A stretch of 64,000 nucleotides of DNA from Enterocloster lavalensis (lineage in GTDB: Bacteria; Bacillota; Clostridia; Lachnospirales; Lachnospiraceae). The notes under the pieces are model-generated. The model made no database searches, had not been told where the DNA came from, and saw nothing but the letters and a program-made list of their open reading frames with translations. The DNA is taken from positions 1 through 64,000 of the forward strand of contig NZ_CABJCG010000026.1 in assembly GCF_902364025.1 (NCBI RefSeq), in the 5' to 3' direction. The position numbers and the translations under genes are program-made. Positions 1 to 7,589 of this stretch are shown here, piece after piece. Position 1 is the first letter of the stretch. Every line of letters starts with the position of its first letter.

Positions 1-43
1 CCTTCTAAAAATCCCCCCAAATCCCCACGCAACAAATCATTGC

Positions 44-72
44 TTGCATATTCTGCCCCCCTTTACTATACT
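44..72 (+). promoter_or_regulatory. Predicted promoter of the XRE regulator gene
   Basis: A -35-like TTGCAT (44-49) and a -10-like TATACT (67-72) are separated by exactly 17 bp. Transcription would start near 79, giving a leader of about 14 nt that just contains the ribosome binding site. Prediction from sequence only. Confidence 0.5.
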
Positions 73-92
73 TGAGACGAGGTGATAACCAT

Positions 93-779
93 ATGACAAT
101 CAATCAAAATCTCCGCCAGCTCCGTCTTGACTGCGGCATGACCCAGGAACAGGTGGCCGGGAAAATAGGACTCACCCGGCAGGCCCTCTCCAGCTACGAA
201 TCCGGGCGCACACGGCCGGATATCGAGATGCTGATGCGCCTGTGCGAGGTGTACAATACCGATTTGGACGCCATTCTCTACGGAACCAGCCGCACACTCA
301 AAGCGGCCCGACGAGTAAAAACCTGCGCTATGTCCCTGTTCATCCTGCTGACCGCCCTGACCTTTGTCCGCTCGGCCCTGCTGTGGGCTGTCAATCACAC
401 CATGGCCATACCGGAAGGCCCCATGTCCCCCGAGAAAATGGCCATGTTTGAAACGCGCCGCCGCTATATCGCCGTCTGGGAGGCAATGGACGGACTCCTG
501 CTCACCATCGCCCTGTTCGGCGGCCTGCTGCTGGCCGCTCTGCTGATTGGCGGAAAATGCGTGGTGCCCGTCCGGCAAAAACTGCTCTACACTGCGGCCC
601 TTGCCGTTGGAATCCTTTTGGCCACCATCCCCTTCGCCTACACGGACCCGGTGTACGGGCCGCCCAATTACCTGATCACCCCGGTGCTGGTCATCTTCCG
701 CCTCCTGTTCATCCTGGCGGCGATTCTCCTGTCCGGCCCGATCCTGAAATGGCGAGACAGCCGTCGTTTCCGCGCCTAA
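93..779 (+). CDS. Membrane-anchored XRE-family (Cro/CI-type HTH) transcriptional regulator
   Basis: The first ~60 residues form a classic HTH_3 domain (QNLRQLRLDCGMTQEQVAGK... RQALSSYESGRTRPD), expected to bind an operator as a dimer. The rest is hydrophobic, with about four predicted membrane helices (roughly residues 75-95, 130-158, 165-185 and 195-222) and no recognised ligand domain. This is the common Firmicute layout of a DNA-binding head tethered to a small membrane domain, thought to sense envelope or membrane state. ATG at 93 is preferred to an upstream in-frame TTG because AGGTG lies 8 nt before it. It has its own promoter, and the divergent/left neighbour is outside the window. Target genes are unknown; the antiporter downstream is more likely TetR-controlled. 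Confidence 0.85.
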   Translation: MTINQNLRQLRLDCGMTQEQVAGKIGLTRQALSSYESGRTRPDIEMLMRLCEVYNTDLDAILYGTSRTLKAARRVKTCAMSLFILLTALTFVRSALLWAVNHTMAIPEGPMSPEKMAMFETRRRYIAVWEAMDGLLLTIALFGGLLLAALLIGGKCVVPVRQKLLYTAALAVGILLATIPFAYTDPVYGPPNYLITPVLVIFRLLFILAAILLSGPILKWRDSRRFRA

Positions 780-800
780 AACGCCTTTGAAAAATAAATA

Positions 801-850
801 TAGACGATATCGTCTGTTTTTGTTATAATACTTCCAGACGATATCGTCTA
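801..850 (+). promoter_or_regulatory. Antiporter promoter with two identical TetR-type palindromic operators
   Basis: The 14-bp perfect palindrome AGACGATATCGTCT occurs at 802-815 and again at 836-849, 34 bp apart. A TATAAT -10 (824-829) lies between them. The best-placed -35 (TAGACG, 801-806, 17-bp spacer) is inside the first palindrome, while the second covers the expected start of transcription. The layout is that of a repressor blocking both promoter elements. The natural candidate is the TetR protein encoded two genes on, in the same operon, which would make the operon self-repressing. Confidence 0.8.
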
Positions 851-877
851 CATTTTGCTGCAAAGGACGTGAACCAC

Positions 878-2122
878 ATGATGATTGAAATAGCGAGACT
901 CATGATCACCATCGCAGCCGCCTTATTGGCCGGCAAACTGATCTCAAAGCTGAAACTCCCCGCCATTCTCGGCTGGCTGATCGCCGGGATGATTTTAGGC
1001 CCCCACGCCGCGGGGCTTCTGAGCGCGCACCTGATGGAATCCGGCTGGTATGAGGTCACGGAGAGCTTACTCGAATGCACCGTGGGTCTGATGATCGGCA
1101 CGGAGCTCATCTGGAGCCAGATGAAAAAGACCGGCAAACAGATCGTTGTCATGACGGTCATCGAATCCCTGGGCACCTTCCTGGTGGTCAGCCTGGTATT
1201 TAGCCTGATCTGCATTTTCACCGGCCTGCCCATTTACCTGGCCTTCCTGTTCGGCGGGATCGCCCTGGCCACCGCCCCCGCACCCTCCCTGTCCATTGTG
1301 AACGAGATGAGGACCTCCGGGCCGGTCACCAGCACCCTGATCCCCATGGCGGCTCTGGACGACCTGGTGGGCGCCCTGGTATTTTTCCTGGTGATCGCCG
1401 TGGTGACCGCCCGCACCTCCACCCGCCAGATTCCGGTATTTGTGGTAGTGCTGCTGGTATTTTTCCCGGTTATCCTGGGGGCAGTGATCGGCTTCGCCGC
1501 CGGAAAGCTGCTGGGCAGAGTCCGCAGCCCCAAGGGCTCGGTCCTCGCCACCTCCGCCATGATCCTGTTCTCCACCGCCGTGGGCCTGATCCTGAACTGG
1601 TACGTGCTGCCCGCGCCGGTGCTGAATTTTCTGCTGATCGGCATGGCCTTCTCCACGGTATTCGCCAACATGATCCCACTGGAGCAGCTGGGCGATATCA
1701 TGCGCGTGCTGAAACCTGCCGTGGGCTTCTCCCTGGTGGTGGTGATCCTGAATCTGGGCGCGCCCCTGGACTACCACCTGATCCTGGGCGCGGGAATCTA
1801 CACCGCGGTGTACATCGCCTCCCGGGCCCTTGGAAAATACGGCAGCGCGTTTTTCGGAGCCGCTGTCACCGGCGCGCCCAAAACCGTGCGCAATTACCTG
1901 GGGCTCACCCTGCTGCCCCACTCCGGCGTCTCGCTGATTTTCACCGGCATCGCGGTGTCCACCTTAACCCCCGTCGCGCCGGAATACGCGTCCCTGATCC
2001 AGGGGACCATCGCCGCGGCCGCGGTGATCAACGAAATCATCGCCGTATTTATGGCGAAAAAAGGATTTGAATGGGCCGGCGAGCTGCCGGACCCCAAACT
2101 GAGAGGAGGCGTACACCCATGA
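878..2122 (+). CDS. Cation:proton antiporter, CPA2/Kef-type membrane domain
   Basis: A 414-residue polytopic protein with about 12 hydrophobic segments and the Na_H_Exchanger (PF00999) pattern. It includes an early GWLIAGMILGP helix and a central ALDDLVGAL segment resembling the family's ion-binding acidic helix. It lacks the cytosolic TrkA-N/RCK part of full Kef channels, so it is probably a plain Na+/H+ or K+/H+ antiporter. ATG at 878 is chosen because AAAGGA (862-867) is correctly spaced from it, whereas the in-frame GTG at 869 would touch the ribosome binding site. It overlaps the following TetR gene by ATGA and is preceded by twin operators. Substrate ion is not determinable from sequence. 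Confidence 0.85.
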   Translation: MMIEIARLMITIAAALLAGKLISKLKLPAILGWLIAGMILGPHAAGLLSAHLMESGWYEVTESLLECTVGLMIGTELIWSQMKKTGKQIVVMTVIESLGTFLVVSLVFSLICIFTGLPIYLAFLFGGIALATAPAPSLSIVNEMRTSGPVTSTLIPMAALDDLVGALVFFLVIAVVTARTSTRQIPVFVVVLLVFFPVILGAVIGFAAGKLLGRVRSPKGSVLATSAMILFSTAVGLILNWYVLPAPVLNFLLIGMAFSTVFANMIPLEQLGDIMRVLKPAVGFSLVVVILNLGAPLDYHLILGAGIYTAVYIASRALGKYGSAFFGAAVTGAPKTVRNYLGLTLLPHSGVSLIFTGIAVSTLTPVAPEYASLIQGTIAAAAVINEIIAVFMAKKGFEWAGELPDPKLRGGVHP

Positions 2123-2742
2123 AACAGACCCAGCGCCAGGAGCGGAGCAGGCGGGAAATCCTGCAGGCCGCAATGGAAGAATTTGGAACTCACAATTACA
2201 GCGACGTCACCATCGACAACATCTGCTCCCGCCACGGCATTTCCAAGGGTATGATGTACCACTACTACTCCGGCAAGGACGATCTGTTCCTCCTGTGCGC
2301 CCGGGAAATGTTTCAGGCGCTGAAGGAGCACATGGACGCTCTGCCCTTCCCCTCCCCCGGCCAGACCGGCCCGGAGGCGATCCGCGAGCTGTTCCGTGCC
2401 CGGGAAGCCTACTTTGAGACCCGCCCCCTGGAGAAACATATCTTTGAAAATGTACTGTTCAACACCCCTGGCCACCTGGCCGGACAGCTAAACGACCTGC
2501 GCCTGCCCCTGCGGGAGCTGAACCGGCAGCGTTTCCGCCAGGCCGTATCCCGAATGGAGCTGCGCGCGCCGCTGGACGAGGAGGCCGTCTCCCGCTATCT
2601 GGAATGCATCGAGTCCCTGTTCTGGCCCCTGGTCAATCAGTATCAGGGCGGGGAATCCATCGGGGACCTGCCATCCCTTGAGGCCGTTTCCACCCAGGTT
2701 TTGGATATGGTGTTGTTTGGAATTGTGCGGCAGGAGCGGTAG
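2119..2742 (+). CDS. TetR/AcrR-family transcriptional repressor
   Basis: A 207-residue protein with a typical N-terminal TetR helix-turn-helix (about residues 10-55: RREILQAAMEEFG... TIDNICSRHGISKGMMYHYY) and an all-helical, poorly conserved ligand-binding domain. The ATG overlaps the antiporter stop (ATGA) and follows GGAGG (2104-2108). Overlap implies co-transcription and translational coupling. The two identical palindromes in the operon promoter (802-849) are good candidates for its binding sites. Inference: it senses a compound or stress relieved by the antiporter. Family assignment is firm; ligand unknown. Confidence 0.88.
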   Translation: MKQTQRQERSRREILQAAMEEFGTHNYSDVTIDNICSRHGISKGMMYHYYSGKDDLFLLCAREMFQALKEHMDALPFPSPGQTGPEAIRELFRAREAYFETRPLEKHIFENVLFNTPGHLAGQLNDLRLPLRELNRQRFRQAVSRMELRAPLDEEAVSRYLECIESLFWPLVNQYQGGESIGDLPSLEAVSTQVLDMVLFGIVRQER

Positions 2743-2868
2743 CCGCCGAAACCTGCGCGCAAACCGAAAGGCGGTGAGACATTGAAGAATTTCCTGAAAA
2801 TGCACGCTAAAAACCGTTTTTCCTCTGTGCAGCCGTAAATCAGACTATGTACAGAGGAGAAACCATCT

Positions 2869-3702
2869 ATGAAACGATTAAACGCACCCATTGTAACGGC
2901 AGAAACCATCTGCGGGATGGAAGACATGTCCTTTTTTACCCACGCCCTGATTTTCGACGATCTGCTGATCGTGGCGCAGCGGGAGACCAACTGCTTCGTA
3001 TTAAAGAGCTCGGAAGGTCTGATCGTGATCGACGCCATCTGGCCCTCCAAATCTGCCTTTGACGCCATCACCGCCGCCATACGGGACGTGGGCTGGAACC
3101 CCGCCCGAATCCGCAAGCTGGTCCTGACCCACGGCCACGTGGACCACACGGGCTGCGGGAAATGGATTGTGAAGCAATTCCAGGCCAGGACCTACCTGTC
3201 CGCCGCGGACGACATTTTCTGGCAGGAACACCCGGCAAAGCCGGACCGGCCGGAGACCTGGAAGGATTTTCCAATCCATGTCCATGTGAAGGACGGCGAC
3301 ACCATCACCTTGGGCGATAAAACGATCTTTGTCTGCGAAACTCCGGGGCACACCCCCGGCGGGCTGAGTTACCTGTTTCCCGTTCAGGAAAACGGGGAAA
3401 TGCACATAGCCGGGCTTTGGGGCGGCACCACTCCGCCCCGGACAAAAGAAGGCGTGCTGCAATATCTGCGCTCCCTGGATTATTTTCTCCGGGAAGCCAA
3501 ACGCCGTGGCGCGGACGTAGCCCTGACCAACCACACCGCCGTGGACAACGGCCTGGAGCGCATCGCCTACTCCCGGAAACGCATGTCCTACATGCCCAAT
3601 ATCTACGTGGTGGGGCAGGACGGATTCCAGCGGTTCTGCCAGGTGTTTTTTACTATGAGCTACGAGATGCTGGGACGGCTGGAAGGGCGGGGGGATCTCT
3701 GA
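2869..3702 (+). CDS. MBL-fold metallo-hydrolase
   Basis: A 277-residue metallo-beta-lactamase-fold protein. The zinc motif THGHVDHTG is present (H88, H90, D92, H93) and a second metal-ligand segment CETPGHTPGG lies near residue 165. The C-terminal part (LTNHTAVDNG) carries a further histidine. No export signal, so cytoplasmic. AGAGGAGA sits 8 nt before the ATG. A 126-bp gap separates it from the tetR gene, so it may be read-through from that operon or have its own weak promoter. The family includes thioesterases, lactonases and glyoxalase II-like enzymes; nothing here picks one. Confidence 0.82.
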   Translation: MKRLNAPIVTAETICGMEDMSFFTHALIFDDLLIVAQRETNCFVLKSSEGLIVIDAIWPSKSAFDAITAAIRDVGWNPARIRKLVLTHGHVDHTGCGKWIVKQFQARTYLSAADDIFWQEHPAKPDRPETWKDFPIHVHVKDGDTITLGDKTIFVCETPGHTPGGLSYLFPVQENGEMHIAGLWGGTTPPRTKEGVLQYLRSLDYFLREAKRRGADVALTNHTAVDNGLERIAYSRKRMSYMPNIYVVGQDGFQRFCQVFFTMSYEMLGRLEGRGDL

Positions 3703-3777
3703 CCGGAAAGCCGGGGACGAGGCAATCGATTTTACGCTGGATTAGACTGAACGCATCAACCTATTTAATAGAACCTG

Positions 3778-3820
3778 AAAATGCCGGGACACGGTTCACA
3801 AAACCGCGCTCCGGCATTTT
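3778..3820. terminator. Bidirectional intrinsic terminator
   Basis: AAAATGCCGG (3778-3787) pairs perfectly with CCGGCATTTT (3811-3820), with an inner CGGTT/AACCG pairing in the loop. A and T runs on opposite sides suit both the MBL gene (plus) and the converging reductase gene (minus). Confidence 0.8.
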
Positions 3821-3861
3821 AATGTGCACAATGGGCTGCTGGCGCAGCCTGTTTTCTTTCC

Positions 3862-4785
3862 TTACTTCTCCCCGCGTTCCCGCTCTTCCATAGCGTGCAC
3901 CATCTCCACCACAAACTGATGGGTCGGAACCGCCACACCGCACTTCTCCGCCGCCCGCACCACAGAGCCGCTGATGGTATCCACCTCACTCCTTCTGCCG
4001 TCCCGCAGGTCAGCGCGGATGGAGGTGCAGCCCCGGGGCGTCCGCTCGGAAACAGCCTTAATCTCCGCGATAATCGCCTCGTCGTCCGCTTCCAGTCCCA
4101 TGGCTCTGGCCACGGCCGCCGCCTCGTGAATCAGCTGAACAGTCATGTTCCAGGCGTGTGCATTTGACGTGATATAACCCATGTCCACCTGTAAAATTGC
4201 GGTCACCGCGCTGAGGGAAACGTTGGTGAACAGCTTGTTCCAGATCAGCTGCCGGATATCGGAATGGATCTCCAGCTCAAAACCGCAGCTTCCGAAGGCC
4301 TCCGCCATCCGCGGAAAGAATCTCTTGTCGTCCCCGGTCAGCATGCCCACATTGGTGTGGCCCGTACCACCGCGGCGGACGTGTCCCGGGCCGAGGGCCG
4401 CGCCGTTGTCCTGGGTGGTGCCGATGATGATGCGCTCCCGGGGCACGAATTCGCTCAGAATGTCCTCATGACCGCAGCCGTTCTGCAGGGTCAGAACATA
4501 GGTGTCCGGGCCGATCAGGCACGGGTTGCCGGACAGCGCCGCCTTGGAGTACAGGGATTTCACAAACAGGACGATGAGGTCCACCGGCTCCAGACCCTCC
4601 GTGGAGGTCACCGCCTTCGGGCGGTAAACGTGTACCCCGTCCGGCTCCTCCAGGCAGATTCCCTCCCGGCTGATGTGGTCCACCACCGCGGCCGAGGTGT
4701 CCACCATATACACTTCATTGTGAAGGGACAGGCGGCCGCCGTAGATGGAACCCATGGCCCCGGCCCCGATTACTGCAATTCTCAT
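3862..4785 (-). CDS. Ketopantoate reductase family (ApbA/PanE-like) NAD(P)H oxidoreductase
   Basis: A 307-residue protein beginning MRIAVIGAGAMGS, the N-terminal Rossmann nucleotide loop of ApbA/PanE proteins. A later NKLFTNVSLSAVTAI segment contains the family's catalytic lysine. Canonical PanE reduces 2-dehydropantoate in pantothenate synthesis. Many paralogues in catabolic operons reduce other 2-oxo acids, and pairing here with a cyclase-family hydrolase under a GntR/FCD regulator favours such a catabolic role. ATG at 4785 has a GGGAG site; an in-frame GTG at 4806 would overlap the upstream stop. Second gene of a two-gene minus-strand operon. Confidence 0.85.
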   Translation of the reverse strand: MRIAVIGAGAMGSIYGGRLSLHNEVYMVDTSAAVVDHISREGICLEEPDGVHVYRPKAVTSTEGLEPVDLIVLFVKSLYSKAALSGNPCLIGPDTYVLTLQNGCGHEDILSEFVPRERIIIGTTQDNGAALGPGHVRRGGTGHTNVGMLTGDDKRFFPRMAEAFGSCGFELEIHSDIRQLIWNKLFTNVSLSAVTAILQVDMGYITSNAHAWNMTVQLIHEAAAVARAMGLEADDEAIIAEIKAVSERTPRGCTSIRADLRDGRRSEVDTISGSVVRAAEKCGVAVPTHQFVVEMVHAMEERERGEK

Positions 4786-4802
4786 ACATTTCTCCCTCTC
4801 TG

Positions 4803-5492
4803 TCACTTCGAAAACTCAGCCAGCCCCTCGATGGCGTAGGCGCGGATGGGGCAGGAATCCAGTCCCTTGATGGGGATGGGCGCGTAGGACATGAAAAATG
4901 TGTCCGTTGACAGCTCTTCCAGATTCTGTAACACCTCCAGGAACACCACGTTCACCTCCATCAGAACGTCGTGGAAGGCGGACACATCGGTGTTGTTGCT
5001 CTCGATGGAAACGCCGTCGCCAAAGCCCACGCATTTCACCTTCTTCTCCTTCAGCCACAGGGCGGTCTCCCGGCCGATGAGCAGGCGCTTGTCCTCGGGC
5101 GTGTTGGTTAACGGGGTGAAGGGCGGAATCTTGTAGGGGGAATCCAGAATCACGATATCGTTCTCCCGAATCCTGTCCCCGCAGGCCCTCTCCAGGTCCT
5201 CCGCCATGATCTTCCCGTTAGGTTCCATGTGGGTGATGTCAACATAGATCGCCCGCCCCATGAAGGTGCTGATGGGAAGCCCCTGCACGTCGGTCCAGTT
5301 GTCATTGTGATGGTAAGGACACTCCACATGGGTTCCCAGATGGCTGGTCAGGTCCATAATGGTGTGGAAATCCGGGATCGGGCCCCCGGTGTTGAAGCGG
5401 AACAGATGGCACCGCCTGCTCTCCGTCTCCGGATCCAACTGCTTGGTCAGATCGATCACTCTCAGCCCGTTCCCCAAATCACATGCGCTCAT
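4803..5492 (-). CDS. Cyclase-family metal-dependent hydrolase (kynurenine-formamidase-like fold)
   Basis: A 229-residue PF04199 protein. The signature metal site reads SHLGTHVECPYHH (H51, H55, H61), with Glu57 where most members have Asp. The family hydrolyses formamides or cyclic amides/lactones using Mn or Zn. It is the first gene of an operon with the ApbA-like reductase (about 17 nt between genes), so a hydrolysis followed by reduction of a 2-oxo acid is a reasonable inference. Its strong promoter at 5553-5582 contains tandem 8-bp repeats likely bound by the divergent GntR regulator. Not specific enough to call KynB. Confidence 0.85.
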   Translation of the reverse strand: MSACDLGNGLRVIDLTKQLDPETESRRCHLFRFNTGGPIPDFHTIMDLTSHLGTHVECPYHHNDNWTDVQGLPISTFMGRAIYVDITHMEPNGKIMAEDLERACGDRIRENDIVILDSPYKIPPFTPLTNTPEDKRLLIGRETALWLKEKKVKCVGFGDGVSIESNNTDVSAFHDVLMEVNVVFLEVLQNLEELSTDTFFMSYAPIPIKGLDSCPIRAYAIEGLAEFSK

Positions 5493-5552
5493 AACTTATA
5501 CCTCCTCGAATTTAAAATGCTCAGAAACCCTCGTTTTTCTTGCTATGATGCC

Positions 5553-5623
5553 ATTATACCAGTATACCGGTATACCGGTCAAGCACTTTTTTCATTGACT
5601 TTGGAGGTGTTTTGGGGTATGAT
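5553..5623. promoter_or_regulatory. Back-to-back promoters with three tandem TATACCGG repeats
   Basis: Minus strand: -35 TTGACC (5577-5582), 18-bp spacer, -10 TATAAT (5553-5558), driving the cyclase operon. The spacer is filled by three direct 8-bp repeats TATACCAG/TATACCGG/TATACCGG (5555-5578), which also create overlapping palindromes TATACCGGTATA and ACCGGTATACCGGT. Plus strand: -35 TTGACT (5595-5600), 17 bp, -10 TATGAT (5618-5623), driving the GntR gene. A regulator bound in the repeats would block the cyclase promoter directly; the divergent GntR/FCD protein is the obvious candidate. Confidence 0.75.
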
Positions 5624-5721
5624 GAATTCAGACAATTTAAGGCTTGGAAGGCGCGGCAAAAGGCCGCCAGGCTGCCATCGAAACGCCGTCCAAACGCCCT
5701 CTAGCGCCAAAGGAGTGACCT

Positions 5722-6378
5722 ATGTCCACTATAAATGAAACCAGTTCCCTTCAATCCCAGGCCTACAACATTATAAAAGAAAAGATCCTGTCCAAATCCA
5801 TGGATTCCGACGCCCTTTACTCCGAGACCCGGCTGGCCAGGGAGCTGGGGATTTCCCGCACGCCGCTGCGGGAAGCCCTGCAATGCCTGTCCCAGGACGG
5901 CTACATCACCATCATTCCCAGTAGGGGATTTAAAATCCGCTGTCTGAACCAGGACACCATGCGGGAATCCATCCAGGTGCGCTGCGCCATCGAGGGCTTC
6001 TGCGTGTACACCGCCGCCTCCCGCCAGGACGAAAAGCGCTGCAAAAAGCTGATCAAAGACATGGAAAAATCCCTGGAACGCCAGAAGGCCGCCCTGACCT
6101 CGAAGAAATTCCCGGACGCCTTCACCGAGGAGGACCACCAGTTCCACCTGCTGCTGGTCCGATACGCGCAGAACGAGGAGTTCAACCACCTGTTCCAGCG
6201 CCTGCTCTACATGATCCATCTGACCACCAGCAACGCCCTGAACGTCCCCGGACGGGCCCAGGCCACTTATGACGAGCATCTGGCTTTGGTGGAGCACCTG
6301 AAAAACGGGGATGCAACTCGGGCTTATCAGGTGTTGATCGAGCATCTGATGATGCCGTTGAAAATGGATCTGCTGTAA
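5722..6378 (+). CDS. GntR-family regulator with FCD effector domain
   Basis: A 218-residue protein. The winged HTH occupies about residues 12-72 (ELGISRTPLREALQ at 41-54), followed by an FCD helical ligand domain (about 80-205), which in this family binds carboxylic acids through a metal. It is transcribed divergently from the cyclase/reductase operon, the usual arrangement for a local repressor. Its long leader (about 90 nt from the predicted start of transcription) contains no obvious structure. The ligand is probably the operon's acid substrate or an intermediate. Confidence 0.88.
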   Translation: MSTINETSSLQSQAYNIIKEKILSKSMDSDALYSETRLARELGISRTPLREALQCLSQDGYITIIPSRGFKIRCLNQDTMRESIQVRCAIEGFCVYTAASRQDEKRCKKLIKDMEKSLERQKAALTSKKFPDAFTEEDHQFHLLLVRYAQNEEFNHLFQRLLYMIHLTTSNALNVPGRAQATYDEHLALVEHLKNGDATRAYQVLIEHLMMPLKMDLL

Positions 6379-6505
6379 AAGCGCCGGAACAGAAAGCGCC
6401 CGCATTTCAAAGCCGTTCTACCGCTCCGGCTATGGAATGTGGACGCTGTTATTCTGCATATATCTCTGCAAACATTTATGCGGTCCCGGACAAAGGACGG
6501 CATAA

Positions 6506-6528
6506 GGCCGGGGCAACCTGCCCCGGCC
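6506..6528 (-). terminator. GC-rich hairpin between convergent genes
   Basis: GGCCGGGGCA (6506-6515) pairs perfectly with TGCCCCGGCC (6519-6528) around a 3-nt loop. It lies between the GntR gene and the end of the minus-strand PTS operon. There is no long U tract on either side, so termination efficiency is uncertain. The rest of 6379-6541 shows nothing recognisable. Confidence 0.5.
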
Positions 6529-6541
6529 CATATACCCACAT

Positions 6542-7579
6542 CTAAAATACCACTACGTGTTTCATTCCCACCGCGCCCTTAGCCGCGGCGAACGCATCTC
6601 CGATCTCCTCCAGGCCGTATGTCCTGGTGATCATATTTCCCAACTGCAACCGCCCGCTCTGAACGAATTCCAGAACCTTCCGGTACTGAAGAAGGCTGGC
6701 TCTGGTACTGCCGTGCAGGCTCAACTGCCGGTAATGGACCAGGTTCGTGTCGATGGGCACCGGCTGCCTGGAAGCAGGCAGGCCGCCGAAAAACAACACT
6801 CTGCCGAACAGTCCCATGAGCTCCACCGCTTCCGTCTGGGCCTGAGGTGAGGGGCAGGCCACGATGCACACGTCCAGCCCTTTTCCGCCGGTCCGCTCCA
6901 TCACCTGCTCCTTCAAATTTCCTTCCACCGTCACGATGGAGGGATCGATCTCCCTGCACGTGCGCAGGCGGTCCGGCGACAGGTCGTTCATCATCACCAG
7001 GCCCGCGCCCTGCATATTTGCCAGCAGCGCGTGCATGACGCCGATGGGACCGGCCCCGATCACCAGGACCTTGTCGCCGGGACGGATTCCCACCTGTTCC
7101 TGACCGTTGTACACGCAGGACAGGGGTTCCACGATGGACGCTTCCTCAAAGCTCACATGGTCCGCCATAGCCGCCACATTTCCCTGGGATACCGCCCGGG
7201 CGGGAACCAGAACATACTCCGCAAGGCCGCCGTCCAGATTGATCCCCAGCGCCTGGTAGCTTCCACAGAGATGGGTGTTGCCGCTGACGCAGGAGTCACA
7301 GACGCCGCAGCCGAAATTGGGGGCCACACAGACCCGCTGGCCCGGCTCATAGCCCTGTACGCCCTCCCCCATCTCCTCGATCACACCGCTGATCTCATGG
7401 CCGATCACCCGGGGATGGTCCTGGTCAATGCCCGCGGCTCCGTTGAGGTACATTCTCACATCGGTTCCGCACAGGGCCGTCGCCTTCACCCGCAGCAGAA
7501 TCTCGCCTGGGCCGGCGTGGGGTGTGGGTATCTCCTCCTGCCGCAAATCACATACTCCATATAAACGCACTGCTTTCAT
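6542..7579 (-). CDS. Zinc-dependent medium-chain alcohol/polyol dehydrogenase (sorbitol dehydrogenase-like)
   Basis: A 345-residue MDR protein. It has catalytic zinc ligands C37 and H61-E62 (GHE motif), four structural-zinc cysteines (C91, C94, C97, C105), and an NAD-binding VLVIGAGPIGVMHAL loop. It therefore keeps both zinc sites and is likely an NAD-dependent oxidase of a secondary hydroxyl on a sugar, polyol or sugar phosphate. ATG at 7579 is preferred (GGAGA upstream); an in-frame upstream start would overlap the previous gene. It is the last gene of the five-gene deoC/PTS operon. Confidence 0.9.
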   Translation of the reverse strand: MKAVRLYGVCDLRQEEIPTPHAGPGEILLRVKATALCGTDVRMYLNGAAGIDQDHPRVIGHEISGVIEEMGEGVQGYEPGQRVCVAPNFGCGVCDSCVSGNTHLCGSYQALGINLDGGLAEYVLVPARAVSQGNVAAMADHVSFEEASIVEPLSCVYNGQEQVGIRPGDKVLVIGAGPIGVMHALLANMQGAGLVMMNDLSPDRLRTCREIDPSIVTVEGNLKEQVMERTGGKGLDVCIVACPSPQAQTEAVELMGLFGRVLFFGGLPASRQPVPIDTNLVHYRQLSLHGSTRASLLQYRKVLEFVQSGRLQLGNMITRTYGLEEIGDAFAAAKGAVGMKHVVVF

Positions 7580-7589
7580 GTTCTGTCTC

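Noticed and set aside
72..92. Upstream TTG start for the XRE regulator
   Set aside because: It would place the ribosome binding site inside the gene; AGGTG is ideally spaced from ATG 93.
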